Shown here: piece by piece, positions 21,244 to 35,269 of the stretch
How positions within the stretch are numbered: position 1 is the stretch's first letter
Layout: each line of letters opens with the position of its first letter
Source of the DNA: Eutrigla gurnardus
Lineage: Eukaryota; Chordata; Actinopteri; Perciformes; Triglidae
Direction: 5' to 3'
Assembly (NCBI GenBank): GCA_963514095.1
Contig: OY741282.1
Coordinates: 15,029,421 to 15,093,420 of the forward strand
DNA length: 64,000 nt
Position numbers and translations under genes: made by a program
Notes under the pieces: generated by a model
Databases searched by the model: none
Told to the model about the DNA's origin: nothing
Seen by the model: the letters and a program-made list of their open reading frames with translations, nothing else

Positions 21244-21257
21244 GGGGGGGGGGGGGG
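21244..21257. repeat. G14 homopolymer
   Basis: Fourteen consecutive G. The length is uncertain because such runs are hard to sequence. Confidence 0.85.
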
Positions 21258-24200
21258 CACAAAAAGTGATGTATATATCGTAGAAGCAGTGCTTCATATT
21301 AAACAGCAACAGACTCGCATTAAACCAGGATCTGGATTCAATTGGTCAAATCTAATCTTAATAATCTGACATTCAGGACTCGTGCATTGAAATGTGGAGT
21401 AAATTGCAAAACCAAGTATTCAGCCATAGGTATGTCTATATCTGATTCGTCTGGGCTAGTAAACTTATTTTCACACGTATATTGCTCTGCCACTTCGTAG
21501 TACCGCCCCACTTCATCATTCCTTATCTCTCACTCCCGTGGGCCGCCACCCCTGGGCTCGCAGCGGCACATGTGAGAGGAGCTTCAGCACACGATAGGCA
21601 ACAAAGATGCTCCGTGAATGTCATATCACATTTTCCACCACACACAATGTCGCCAGTGTCTGATTACAAACTAATTCCAAACTCCTTGTGAAATCTCTCT
21701 CTTCGTATTTCACCCCAAAGCTGATCTTCTGTCTGGGCTGTTCGAGTCCGATGCATCTCACCGCACTCCCTCGGCTCCGTTTCTGTAAATGGGTGCTAAC
21801 TGTTCCGGCTTGGAGACTCCAGCATTTATCCGTGGCAATTCCAGAGGCTAGATTATGAATTAGTTAGGAGGCTCGGAGGGAAAACAACAACATAATTAGG
21901 CAACTCTATTACAGCATTGTGCACACTGTAATAAGGAATTTGTTGCTTTCTGCAACCCTCTAAGTCACACGTCATTTGTGCACACACTTTGGTAAAGGAG
22001 CCAGAGAGTAGGAGGGAGAGTGTAAGGACTATCAGAAACATAATGTTGACAATATTTATATTCAGCTACATTTCTTCTTCTTTTTTTCTATCCAAAAAAC
22101 GCCATTAACCCAAAAATGGTAAATGACTTCGGGGGCAAGCAACAATCATTCTTCAGGGTCGCTCTGTCTCTGTTTATGCTTCCTGTTGCTTTACTTATTT
22201 TTCTTCTCTTTACATTTTCAACAGCTTAATAACAGAGCAAGTATTTTCTGGGAGTCCAACGGTGCACAGAGAGGGAACAAAGTGGCCAAAACTCCAGCGA
22301 ATGAACAACATTGTGAGGTCATCGTTTTGTCAAGTCGGAAAGCTCTCGACCTCTTCAGAGTATTTTAATAACCCCATTGACAGTATGTGATTAAGAAGTC
22401 CACTTTGCATATATGATGCAAAATACTCAATTGTTCTATACCCTTGACCCTCCTGCCCAGTTGAATACATCTGAAATGTCCCTTTATTGGATAACATGAA
22501 GCTCCAAAGCAGATTTCGGAATCTAATGTCCACCAATATAAATGTAAAACCCATTAAATGACGTGAATGGCCCATCTAATAGGTCATAATATGGACAGCG
22601 CCTGGTGCTGAAATGAGATCTATTGGATTGAGCAGATTCATGTGGAATAAAACGTAATGATATGGGAAAGCAATGCTAAAATAGTGTAGTAAATCTAACT
22701 ACATGCTTTACGAGGAGATACAAATGAACGAATGTGCAAACAAACACGTAGCACAGTCCCAACTGACCTCTGCCCTCCGCTGATTTCCTCACGTCCACTC
22801 GCCAGACTCGTGAAGTGAGCATAATTGCACACGCACACACCCTGGATTTTGGTGATTTTCATCATCACGCTTGCTGAATACATTTGCATTACTCATGAGG
22901 GACACAGCTCCTCGCCTCTCAGGAGGCCTCGAGTGTCGAGCTAGATGCCTCATTCCAGTCCGGCTGATTGATTCCTGATGGAGACCCCAAGACCTGGTGG
23001 CAGGTCAGACTTATCCATCGCCATCTCTGAGGCCCTGTAGCCCCAGAGCAGCCAGGCAGCAACCATCATTCATGACTGGGGGGGGGGAGTCAGAGGGGAT
23101 ACTAGGGTCTAGTGTACAGTGTTCAGACAAGCTCCGTAATCATTCATGTCACCCCATAATGCACTGGGAGTACCTTCAGTGACGGATAGTCATCATCTTC
23201 TCCACTCCCTCGTTTTGGTTCGTTCTCTCTCTCGCTCTCGTACTTTCAGTCTTTCGCATTCTTATTTACCCAGCGCTGCTTCATTACCCCCCCTTCACCC
23301 CCCCATCCACAGACTTGACTTGAATGCCTTGACCTGCCAGATGCCGACTGTCTCTCTGCAGACAGCACAGAGCTCCGAAAGCTCTGACAACAGTAATAGC
23401 CTGTGTTCGCAGCTTCCAAAGCTACCTGATGAAAATTTCAATTTCACAAGCAATTTCCCACAGGTACAGCAGTGCAGCACAAAGGGTTTCACTTCAGAGG
23501 GAACAACCGCGTGGATGTTGCAAATGCGATACGTGTTGATATTTTAAGATTTGGTGGTTTAAAAAAAATAAATAAAATGGGACAGAGAATGATGAAAATA
23601 AGTTAAATCCCAATGCATTTAATTAGAGACGACCTTATCATGTTTTGCTTGTCTCGTATGCCCTTTACCAAACAGAAAACAATCGCAGCTTTCTATATTA
23701 ACACTGGGGCCGGAACGCGGTGAATGCAATCCATATAATGGACAGCTTCAGAGTAGTGCTGGATCAGTACTTCCCAGCAGTGAAAAGAGCAAGCACAGTT
23801 TAAAAAGGCACCAAAATAAGGTCAGTGTGCAATGTCCATTGTTCAATTTAGCCTGGCTCGGATTCAGCATTCTTCAGTAAGTAATGAGGTGAAGGAGATA
23901 GCTAATGTTATACTTACAAACAATACTTGTTTGTTTCACACCATTACCTACTTTGGATACAATCTGAAACAATTCATCATGGTCAGCTAGTTTGTCAATG
24001 CAGATTTCCATCCATATTAGACTATTGTAAACCCTTTTACACCACCAAACCATACATTTCTGTTGTACACTCTGGCTTTTGTACAGATGAAATAAATGAG
24101 ATAAAATGTGTTAATGTGACCTTTAAATGTGCTAATAGGCAGATTTTGTTTGCTAAGCTTATTACTGCAGCTTTTGGCTCCAGTTTCATATTGAGTAGTC

Positions 24201-25516
24201 AGATATGAAAACGATATTAATTTCTCATCTGAGCACACCAAGGCCGTATATATAATCCGAAATAATTGCATGTTGAAAAGTAAATAAGACCCTAATTTTG
24301 TCAATCGTTTAAGACTCTTTCGTCAAGGGAAATTGTGAAAGTGTCTTTCTGTCAGTTATTTGACCACTCAGAGCCACCGTATAAGGCAAACATCCAAAAT
24401 GGTATCTGAGAAGAGGATTCTTGGCAGCTTGGTAATTTGGGGCATAGCGCTATGCATTGCATCAATGTAATGAATTCAATTTTCTTTCGCAACAAACAAA
24501 GAGAACATTAGATTGCATCGGACTCGACATGCAAGCTTTCTTTGCCAAACTAATTTCATCACATGAAAAATGCATACAGAATATACAGACCCGGTGTGGA
24601 AAGGCCTTACCTCGCAGCAGGGAAGCAAGCATGCTGTACCACATGTCAAACTATTCCTTTAACTAAGCCCAAGTAACATAAAGCAAAGAAAAAGGGGGAC
24701 GCTCCTAAAGAAGCGTCAAAAGCTCACCTGCTCGGAAGGAATATATTTAGTTTTTAATATTTTAAGTAATGCTTCAGAGTGAGTCTATACTGCAAGAATG
24801 ACTCCTCTGTCTTCACTTTCATCCTCATCCGTCAAATATTTTCTACTTCCACACACACACACTTTAGTATCACTGGCATTTATAAAAAAGTGTATTTCTT
24901 CCCTCCCAGTGTGTGCAACAGAGAGAGACAGAGCGAGTGGGAGAAATGAAGAAACTGGGCCACAGACGGAGGGGACAACCACTGAGCATGAACTGATGTT
25001 AGATACAGCAGGATGGGTTTGACAGAACACAAATGCCTAGTAAGGATAGAAAAACTGAGAAGAAAAGAAGACCAAGAGGCCTAGTAGTCTTTCATACATA
25101 TTTTCATAAGATAACACCCCCTGGAGCTGGAGGACTCTGTTAAATAGATCTTAAGCTCTATCCGTCTGCGACTCCATCGCCATTTTGGGAGGCGCTCCTC
25201 TGTTCCCAATGTGAGAACCAAAGAAGCGCTTAAAAAGATTATTACATTTTGCATATTATTTCCCCTGCAAGCAGCACTGATCAGATTGGTCATGGATCAG
25301 GGGGCAGACGGGGTTTAGGCAGAAATAGATATTGCATAGCTTCTGGCTTCTCAACCTTATTACAAATCATTAAAAGCCATTTTGCACCCTTTCTTCTTAA
25401 TGTAATTTCCTTTCCCGAGAGGAGTCTTATTGGCTCAATGGAGCTCCAATCACAGGCAGCGTGCATACTTAATGAAAATGAAATGGAACGTAAATAAATA
25501 AGACAGTATTGACATT

Positions 25517-25518
<2 letters not shown>
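21258..25518. other. gene-free stretch
   Basis: No supported gene. Contains a G10 run near 23079-23088 and short TC and CA runs near 23225 and 24850. All open frames here are short and unrecognised. Confidence 0.45.

Positions 25519-25589
<71 letters not shown>
25519..25589. repeat. (CA)n microsatellite, about 70 bp
   Basis: Perfect CA run. The 156-residue minus-strand frame across it (25290-25760) is held open by the repeat and is not a gene. Confidence 0.95.
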
Positions 25590-25591
<2 letters not shown>

Positions 25592-27640
25592 CCAGACTTG
25601 TTGGAACCTTTACTTCAAATGCACAAAATGGCAAGGACATCCTCAAATATAAGTTTTCAATACAACAAAATTTAACGAGGGTTTTTCTCACATTTAATAA
25701 ACTAGAATATTCTTCTTTAAGAAATTGAAGAAACTTTTCACCGGTATCATGCAGGCACATCTTTCATCACAACAGGAATAAACCGTAAAAAGTACAATTA
25801 CCAAAACAACTCAAGCCTAAAAACATTCATTATTATCACAAATGAATTCCTGCGTGCTGAATAAGAAAGAACAAGACACATTAATTAAATTCCCCTGAAG
25901 GACAGACTCCTAAATGAAAACAACTGCTCAATACTGTAACTACCAAAAACCATTTGAGAACAATAAAATACCTCAGTTGAGATATTGGCTTTCTAATCTC
26001 TGGGGTTGCACTGGCCCTATAAGACTAAATCCTGTGACTGATGAGAAGTGCTGGCCTGCTCCGGTTTACACAACCATATTGATATAGGATGCATGATTAA
26101 GATGGCTTTCGTTCTCAGGGGCTAGGTGGAATGATACGTGGGGAAGACATGAGCAATTGGGAATCCACTGGATGCACTTGAAGAAATTAAAAAAAGGCTA
26201 TAGCAATTACAGAAATGAATCCCGGCAAGTGAGGAAAGTGGGCATGGGGAGACGTTGCATTTTAAGAGGTTTTAGAGCGAGCCGCATCAGTGGAGGAACA
26301 ATGATTTAGAGAGGGCCCGCTGTTTTTAGTTCTAGCCAATCAGCTAAAAGCAGGGGCGGCGGCAGAACGCTTCCAGTGTTGTCCAGTGCTTCGTGTACTG
26401 TTATTCATTTTCATGTGTATTTAATCCTATTTGATTTTTGTCTGAACAGTGAAGTCTTGCTGAGCTTGCCATACAGTAAATGTCTTAAGATGCATTGTGC
26501 AAATTATATATATATATAGATTTTATTTTCCACTATTGCCCTGGTTTCCACATTCATATCCAGATAGTGGCCTGGGGTAGCTGCCACACAGTTATTGGTG
26601 ATCTGTGCAGTGAGAGGCGGGACATATTTTCAGCTGTTTGACAAGTGAAACGAATATTGTGTTAATTGGTGCAATTAAACCTAAGTTGGCAGTAATGCGC
26701 CAGTGTTTATAGTCTGCAACAACTACATGTGTTAAAGTGCAGTTTACAAATGTATGCGCAATTTGTAAACTCTGAAAAAGTTGCTGTTAAATGAGCTACA
26801 TAATAAATAATATATTTATAGACAATGGAGCGACAGGCAGGGCTGAAATGTGGCCTGATAACTTTTTTTCTTTTTTTTTCTTTTCCAATTTATATTTCTT
26901 AACTTCTCTATTTCTCAACACCTGCGTATCGTTATGTTTGAAAAGTGACTCCTTAATTACACAGTAATGGTTGATACTTCAAATTCCTAAAAACAATGTC
27001 ACAATATAAAACATGATTGCCTTAACTAGCTTGTTAAATTGCTTCCCTACAGGAGCGATCTCGGAGTGTGACATCATTGATTGTGTATGAATCAAATTCC
27101 TTGAGAATTACACACGTTAAGGGCCTCAGTTCAAAGTGTTATTTTAAGAAAATGTACATGTTTGACATTTCTATGAACTACATGCAAACAAAAATCTGAG
27201 GCTATTGTTTCTAAAATGGACACATCGATATATAACATTTGATCATTCCGTCACGTCTTTGCCAAACCCAGCTGATACATGAGTCGACATGTTTCCTGTA
27301 CCACAAGAAACTGAGAGAAGCAGAAAATGCCACAGCAAAGATGCTTTTGTTGATTGTTTAAAAAGTGCAAATCTAGTCAGGATGTGGACAAAACCTCCAG
27401 TCTTTTTAAAACAATGTTTTTAGATATTTTAAATAGAATGGCTCAATTGAAAACAGCTGGAATTGAAGGACATAGTTAAGCAGAGATCTGAATCATGGAT
27501 AAACAATGACATGAAATGGTATGAACTGTTGAAACGCAGCCAAGACCAGCCAAGTTTTCAAAGGTTTAAGTATTTGACCACAACAATTTCAGTGAGAAAA
27601 TCTTAAAACAAAGAAAAGATTCCTACTGGGAGTTTGGAAG
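25590..27640. other. gene-free AT-rich stretch
   Basis: The part at about 26030-26330 is non-repetitive and looks like possible regulatory DNA. A (TA)n run lies at about 26506-26518. No gene seen. Confidence 0.45.
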
Positions 27641-27644
27641 TGTC

Positions 27645-27988
27645 TCAAGGATTTGGGGTACAGCAACAGGTCTCGGCCACGTTCGGAAGCAGATGGTTTC
27701 TTTCCGCCCACTCCACAAAATCATACGCCAATGCGCTGTAGTCCTCCACCCACCCATCACTCATACCCCTAACTGCTGCAGAGTTGTCAGACAACTTCAG
27801 CAAGTAGCATGAACTGGAATTGTACGGAGTCTGTGGTGTAGGAGGCGATAAGGAACGGGAGACAGCACAGTCCTCCTCAGAGCTCCAGTAACTACCTCGA
27901 CCCCAACCCAATTCCCCAACCCCAAGAGTTGTTTTAGGGTTCCCAACGACACCGCAGTCCCCAGTTGGATAGTTTCAGGAGAATACAC
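27645..27988 (-). pseudogene. broken reverse-transcriptase fragment of a non-LTR retrotransposon (LINE)
   Basis: Two overlapping minus-strand frames together match the palm region of LINE reverse transcriptases of the L2/Rex/Jockey kind. The upstream frame (27988-27797) carries RRTVLSP, corresponding to the usual QGTVLSP. The downstream frame (27911-27645) carries CYLLKLSDNSAAV, corresponding to the catalytic segment usually written KFSDDTALV, then DFVEWAERNHLLPNVAET, corresponding to the usual W....L.LNVSKTKE block. A frameshift between 27797 and 27911 is needed to join them, and the second catalytic aspartate is N. The rest of the element is absent or unrecognisable. It is a dead relic with no host function suggested. 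Confidence 0.7.
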
Positions 27989-28065
27989 TTTCTTCCACTT
28001 TGTTAGGTTATTAAAACAATTAAAAAATGTACAAAATGCCTACTCTGTTAGTTTGACAGGTTAAT

Positions 28066-28070
28066 ACACA

Positions 28071-28158
<88 letters not shown>
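28066..28158. repeat. (CA)n microsatellite, about 93 bp
   Basis: CA run with one interruption (caaa near 28071). The longest dinucleotide run in the window. Confidence 0.95.
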
Positions 28159-28160
<2 letters not shown>

Positions 28161-28318
28161 GTAACAATAGATGACATGCCATGATTCCTGTCCTTACTGA
28201 GCCATTTAAGAACTTTTTGATTCAGTAAATGGAATTTGATAAAAAAAATTGTGATAGAAGAAGAATATATTTTCATGGCTCCCCACAGTTAGCCAGTAAG
28301 ACAATTATAATATGAATG

Positions 28319-28322
<4 letters not shown>

Positions 28323-28359
<37 letters not shown>
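28323..28359. repeat. (TC)n(TG)n compound microsatellite
   Basis: A TC run changes directly into TG. Confidence 0.9.
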
Positions 28360-31300
28360 TCTCTGCTTTTCTGTGAAAACCGAAAAACGAATTAATGTTT
28401 TCAACCTCCAGAGAGAGGACGTTCGTGAAGTGAAAAACATGTCTTGTGTTTTTTTTTATCATTATTATTTCATTCTTTCCCCCAAGGACTAGATTGAGGT
28501 CACACTGTTACAATTATGAGTATGCAAAGAAATACAAGCATGTGTGTGTGTGTGCAGGATTTCTAGTATAAGTGCAAGATAATTTTAATAAGTTCAAGTT
28601 CATTATTATTGAGGCAATTGATGGTGTAGCCACTTATAATAAAATGGTAAGCGGAATACAGTGGGTGCATTTGTAATAGACTTCAATGCAAATAAAACCC
28701 ACGATGACTGACAGTCTCTCCATTACTAATACACCTTCCTCAAGGACATATTATATTGTGTAGCTCTCCCTTACTATTGAAAGTGTCCTGTGACCACCTT
28801 CACATTTAAATACCTCGAAAATCAGAGGAACGAGGGAGGAGATGGTGTAAGTCAGTGAACTGTAGATCTGAAAAGTGTAGCTTTAGCCTGAAGGAAAACA
28901 TGAGAATCAAGCAATATCATAGGCGAGTAATATCCATGCAAAACTGGCACTTGTGTGCCGTGTGAAGGTTAGTTAATCCTGTGTCTGCGACACACTGTGT
29001 CTGGCTGTTGAATGAGAGAGCCACTGTATACTTCATTGATCAGCACAAACAGTTTTCCTTTCTGAATAACTGCCAAATGTCTAAGGTGCTGCCAAGGATA
29101 CCTGCTGTGCCCAGAACTTGATGAGTTGATTAAAAAAAAAAAGAAGAAAAAAAAACAAGGATGAGGACTCATCTCTTTTAAAAATGAAAAGTGTCTGACA
29201 TTGTAAATGGATGGAGTCCATAGGTGACGCTCTCTTTAACCCGCATTGGAAGCCTTTAGGTGACAGCCTCACCCTGCAGCTCCCTTCCTGCCAGGCTAAG
29301 CAGAATAAGCTGTGTATCCGAATCTCATCCAATCACTCTGTGGGTGGAGTGTCGGTGCACAGTTATATTCTGATTGCAGCAGCGAGTCAAAGATCAGGCT
29401 GCAGGTTGACCGTCAGTCCATCGTATGTGGCCATTAACGGGCTTAAAAACGGTGCTGCATAGTAAACATCAACATTTACTGTCTCAGGAGTAAATGTTAG
29501 AGTGCTCTAACTAAATACAGTGCGACCCTTTCAAGCACTTCCAGCTATTTTACATAAAGTGTTTTTTAAGCATGTGCAAAGCCTGAACTATGCCATCCAC
29601 TGATACTAAACCAACACTGACTAGGAGCAAAATTGAGCACGGCACCTTAGAGCTGTAAATGCATGTCCCTTTTTCACAATTTTGTTGGCGTTAATGGCTT
29701 CATTCCTATGAACCATGCGCCGTACCACCCTTAACCACTACAATATCTGTCTGGCAAAGGAAACTGATATATAGACAATGGATCACAAAAGTTGCAGTAA
29801 AGTTTAAATCATAAAAGCATGTGCTCCCACAGCAGTATAATGCTATTTTCAAAAATCAATATCAACTCATACATCAACATGCTGTAGCTGTAGCGAGTCA
29901 CCGGCGACACAGAACTTTCATTCATCCTGATTGGTCATGGTATTTTGATTTTGATGTCATCTGAATTCAGTTTTATACTTACCATGAAATATAAATCAAG
30001 TCAGCTGGAGAAAAATGCAGATACAGCATGTTCCACAACCCCAACCTATGAGCAGCATAGTTTAGTCAAACCAATTGCAGCTGGTGGCTTGCCATGCCCG
30101 ACCTTGTGTTTGAGCTTTTACTCAGCCAAGAAGAATGTGGGAATGATTACAGAAACTAAAATAGCCGTAGCTTCAATCAAATAGTAAGCTTCATGCATGG
30201 GCTGAGACGTAGTACCTTTTTATGTATATTTTACAATGCAAACTCCTGCCTTTTGCACCTGTTAATGGTAAATCAGCAATTTGAGGCTGACAGAGCATTT
30301 AAAGCTCCTCTTATCATTTATAGTAGTGAGATGACCTGACTGGTCACTAGGTTCAGTCCTTGCTGAGGCCATTTGCAATTGTTTCCAATCTGAATTGGGA
30401 GCTGTGACCCGTCTACATAGAGTGCCGTGGGGAGTAGTTTTTGGTGGGGAATTTTGGCGAGAGAAAGAAAAGAATGCACCTGCAGGTCTAAAGTTTAATT
30501 TTCTGGATTTCTGATCCATTCACTATGACCACATGGCTTCATGACAGGAAGATAAATCACTGGGACAGAGTGAGCAATGGCCATAACACTCACCATATGT
30601 AGCCCGGTAGGTGTTTATCATTTCTGACTCCCACAGATGCAGAAAAGACTGAAACACGCTGATCAGTTTCTGTGACACCAGCACCTAGGGTTTATTCTCT
30701 GCTCTGGGTCTACTTTATTTTCTGCCAAATAAGATGTGAGAGGTTTACACACGTGCGTGCACCAGTGAATATATGCACACTAATATAGATACATAAAAAG
30801 ATGTGGACTGCAAAGTGTTTCTCACTGCCTGTAAGTCGCTCTTTAAGGGAACTTTTGAATCCTTATACTGGACATTTAAATATTTCCATCTGCCAGCTGA
30901 GTGGTGTTATCTTGATGCAAACCTCCGTATATTTTGGGGAAAAAACACCTTATCATGGGATATATCTGCACAATTAACTTCAAAATGACAAAAAATCATA
31001 AAAAAGTTGACTTAAACAGGTTTACTGTATGGGTAAATAAATGTAAATTTAAGTAAAATAAAAATAATGTTATGATGTACAGAATACCTGCACAAATGAA
31101 GCTGAATCGGAAGTCAGCAGCAGTCGCTATTAGCAACTGCTTCTTTTGAATCAAAAAATGTATGGAAAATTATCTTGACAGGAATGATCCCAAAGTTGAA
31201 TATCACACAAAGAGAAGCTTCAATAGTAGGGAATATATTTTCAACTATTGCATGCACAGTTTTCTATTGATGACTTATTTCCCGTGTCTCTAGTAGTTTG

Positions 31301-32499
31301 TTGACCTTTTTCCTTTCTTGCTCTGTGAGGTTGAGAGGATTTTAATTTGTTGAGCTATTGACGGCGGCTGCTCACTGGTCACACGATTGGATATCAATAG
31401 CAGTCATAGTTAACAAAATGATGGCTTGTAGTGTAGGGTACTGCCATGGGGGATTTGGGCCCTCATGTGAGGTGGGCTCACAAAGCTACAGCCTTGGATG
31501 CTCAAGAGAGGCCCATAGAAAATGCCTATGCACACGGTCTGGAAGTTTGTTTGGTGAAAAATAGTTTAATAGTCAGCCAGTAACTTAAAATAAATGTGCC
31601 TATGACTTCCCTTTGCTGATTTATGTTTATGACATTGACTTAACTGAAATGGCTGGCCAAAGTAAGTAGCTCTGGCAACAATAGTGGTTGTTTGAAGCAT
31701 TAATATCTCACAACAACAACTATTTGCTAAAAATATATGGTCTACCATAGTGAAGAATGAAGTCACTCGCCCTCTGTGTGTGTTGTTATCCTTCTCCTTC
31801 TCAGTAGGGAAAAGCGTCTACCCTAACACTGTCTGTTTCCATAGTTTGTAATGTTAGCTTTGTTAGCACCATTAGCTTTTTCTCTTTTACGTTACATTGA
31901 AGTAGTACGATTATATATTTGAAGCGTCACCTAAAGCTTTGGCATGAAATCTCTGCCTGATGTAAATTTCACAAACAAGATTACAGTAGTTAGTAAGCCC
32001 ACTCTGGAGACAACAAAGTGTATAACGGGCTAACACAAGATGCATGTTGTAATCAATGCAGATGGAGATATCTGCCAAGCCAGATAGCTTTTATGTTGCT
32101 GGTGCTTTGGAATAATGTTCAATCACAAACTCCGATCTGTCAGCTTTACTCTTCACAGGGCCCCCAATGGTCTTTTACAGCCTCTTTGACTATGATCTAC
32201 AACTCATATGTGTGGTAGAGTATCCCAGCCATTAACAACTTCACAGTTCCATAGCTGGAATCAATAATGCACCGTGTTTTGCTTTACCAACTCCTCCACA
32301 GCTCATTACAAAACGACTTTAAGGGAAACAGGTCCAAGGGCAGACTGTAACACAAGACAGATGGATAGATGAAAAAGAGGAAAAACAAAGATAGAGAACA
32401 AGGGGAAAAAAGGAGCAGCAGTAATCAGAGTTCCTAGCCTGAAGAGAATGGTCCTGTGGGGAAAAATCGTGACTTTTAGGTGCATTTTTATTCCCAGCT
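28360..32499. other. gene-free AT-rich stretch
   Basis: No supported gene. Contains A-rich runs near 29131-29156 and several short chance frames. About 29210-29460 is slightly richer in GC and open on the plus strand for 83 codons, without any recognisable feature. Confidence 0.45.
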
Positions 32500-32770
32500 T
32501 CCCATCTTGATCCGTCCTGCTGCTACAGGCTGTCCATAAACATCACACCATTTTGGGGATCATTAATGCCTGCTAAGCAGCTCCTTTCAGATCTTTGAAA
32601 ATTATTTTCATTCACTGCTTCACATTACAAATTTGGTTCATGAACCGTTTTGGGTAAAAATAAACTGCAATTGCGTCTACTTTCACTGCGGAGCAATTAC
32701 ATTTTGGAAGCGCCTGGAATCAATCACCCAAAAATGCTATTCCAAAAGCAAGATGTATTTAAACTATTTA
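32500..32770. other. possible conserved non-coding regulatory element
   Basis: Non-repetitive sequence without open frames. It carries a forkhead-like ATAAACA (about 32536), homeodomain-type cores (CATTAATG, CAATTA), a TCF-like CTTTGAA (about 32593) and a CAATTG. It resembles the conserved enhancers near vertebrate developmental genes. The judgement is by eye only. Confidence 0.22.
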
Positions 32771-34550
32771 TTGATTATTATTTATATTTGTCACGTATAA
32801 CTAACTGAGATGTATGGGCAGTTTACTGCATATTGTATATAATGTAACTTCTTATTTTTTCCTTTACTTGACTTTATTAGTTGGGCATAGATGCAATGAC
32901 AACTAGTGTTGCAGTAAGTGAATGAGTGAGGGGCTTATATGCAGGGTTGACTGATGAGCTGCAGCTAAGAGAGCAGGTGGAACGAGTTGAGCAGATGAGG
33001 GGGCGTGGCTTAACAGAGGTGTGTGGAAAAGTACTGGAAACAGGGGGTAAGTTCCCATAAGAACCCACTTATCTCGAGCTCGGTGTACTGGCATAGCTTG
33101 CTGGTACAAATTGCTAGCATACACATAGCTAGCACTAAAGCTAATCGCTAGCATGTATCTCAACCTTGCATCTTGTCAAAATCACAAATGCCCTGCCCAT
33201 ATTAATATTTTAATTGACTTCATGCACTGGTGAATGTTGAAGCAGAACAGTAAAATGTAATGACTGTTTTGTTGTATTGTCTAATGGCTTAATTAGTGTC
33301 TACCTTCTCTCGAAGTGGGTGCTTTCTTTTTAAAGTGGGTGCTTTCTTTCTGTAGGTTATTTTTGTTTGAGCACTCGTCAAAGGCAGTTTTATTCAATGC
33401 CTCTACTGTGTTTGAATATGTTATATAAAGCATGAATATATTTCAGAGTGCATCTGCATATAGTATGGCAGGGAATGATTGATGGCTGTGTATCTATAGA
33501 ACACTGAATGTTGTCTGCAAACATTTTTTCGATGTACGTGCGTCAAGGTCACATCTGCAAATATATACAATATAATACATGATCACGGTGACGCTCGTCG
33601 TCAAAAACTGTGACTTTCACATCTTGTACTTCAACACGGATTCATGAAAAAGCAGATGAATTTGTTTGCCTCTCGCTGCTTTACACTTGTCTGGCATGGA
33701 CAACACGATGAAAAACAATTCCATTTTGTTTCTGACTTCTGCATTTCATGAATTATTACATGTGGGGCAGCACTCACTCAGCCGTCAGAAATGAGAAATC
33801 AGTGCTCAGAGAAGAGTCACCTTAAAAAATGAATTGGAGCTCTGCTCCTAATGAAATGCTTGCTCGGGGACTCAGTGAAGGATTTGGGGGGAGTGCTGGA
33901 AGAATGAAATTGAGTGTAGGACACAGCATGAGGAGGTCAATGCACTAGAGCTGCTTCGCCTTCCAGTACTTTTCCCCCTGCATGGTTGTAACACGCATGC
34001 AATTAGCATGTAGTCTGCTCGGCAAAGGTCAGACATCAAATCCTCTATATGTGACGGATAATGAAAATCTTGAGAGCATGACATATAATTCAACTTACCT
34101 AAATAAAGATGCTTCAACTGTACATTAACTTAATCACACAGGCACACAAACCTAGTTTGTGTTTTTTTTATTATTCCACGATTATATCGAAATATTATAT
34201 ATTCTTATCGAAACACAATTGTAGCTCCATTACTAAACTTTTAAATCAATAATTTAACATGGCGTATCTTCCAAATGCATGTACCTTTTAATACATCACC
34301 AAAAATTTTACGAATAATAATAATGATCATCGGCTGATCATGCCAAAAAAACTGTAATGTAGTTTGCAATAAAAAATGATTGATCCTTACAGAATTGAAG
34401 TAAAAAAAAACAAACATGTTTATTAAATTAATATTCTCAAGCTCTAAATATTCTCTGTACATCCAGGTCTGTTTTGCTAATTTTCTTTATTGTATCATCT
34501 TGAAACCCATCTCTTGGTCATATCAACAAAAGCCAATCATCTTTAATGAA
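32771..34550. other. gene-free stretch
   Basis: Holds a 20-bp tandem duplication at 33313-33352 and several GCTAGC words near 33112-33155. About 32880-33060 (aggtggaac...ggggcgtggcttaacagagg) resembles LTR sequence of teleost gypsy elements, but its ends could not be defined. Confidence 0.4.
33313..33352. repeat. two-copy tandem duplication, 20-bp period
   Basis: AAGTGGGTGCTTTCTTT occurs at 33313 and again at 33333, identical over 17 bp. Confidence 0.85.

Positions 34551-34643
<93 letters not shown>
34551..34643. repeat. (AC)n(TA)n compound microsatellite
   Basis: An AC run (34551-34606, one interruption) is followed directly by a TA run (34607-34643). Confidence 0.95.
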
Positions 34644-34644
<1 letters not shown>

Positions 34645-35269
34645 TGTATAGATGGGGCAAAAGAGTCCATCTATGTTGTTTTGTTGAACTGAAGCAGCAG
34701 TGAAAATCAATAGTCTCCAAAAATGAAACCACTTTTTTGATATGATTCCAAAAAGTTATTGCAATTTTTTTGTGAGAAGTCAGCAGAAGCAAGACTTAAC
34801 GCACCATATGCTTCGTTTTCAGGGAAATAACTGAAGGGTACAAGAGATCTTACACTGAAACTCTTCCAAGAAGAACTAAAATACATTCACCGAATAAATA
34901 CACTCGTGTGCACTTTATGCTCTGAAGTCAAAACGTGTCCTCATGTCTAAACCAGGAATTTCATGCAAACTCCAGAAGTGATTTATCAATTTCAAAATGA
35001 CTATTGCTACAAAAAAAACAGAACCGACCCAAGCTGGATAGACATGAGTTTGCACACTTCCCTTTTTTCAGTCACAGTTTGCATATTAGTTTGGCTTGGA
35101 CATCACTGTCTGTCCACAATGACGGTGAACATCTGGTTTCATTTGCACTCCAGCTGTGAGTCTCATTTGTACCCGACTGATGGGAGATGTTTCTGTCTGT
35201 TGCCTGACAGTTTGCCTTTCCTCATCTTTGCCAAACATACATGTTTTTGCAAACGCACATAATTCTTAA
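34644..35269. other. gene-free stretch
   Basis: AT-rich. No gene, RNA or repeat recognised. Confidence 0.45.

Noticed and set aside
21738..21748. GTTCGAGTCC word resembling a tRNA B box
   Set aside because: No A box, acceptor stem or terminator at suitable positions. Probably chance.
25290..25760. 156-codon minus-strand open frame
   Set aside because: It is held open by the (CA)n run at 25519-25589, which encodes alternating Val-Cys. The flanks have no recognisable domain.
34416..34792. Overlapping plus and minus frames across the AC/TA compound microsatellite
   Set aside because: The residues are repeat translations (HTHT, IYIY, VCVC) without any other feature.
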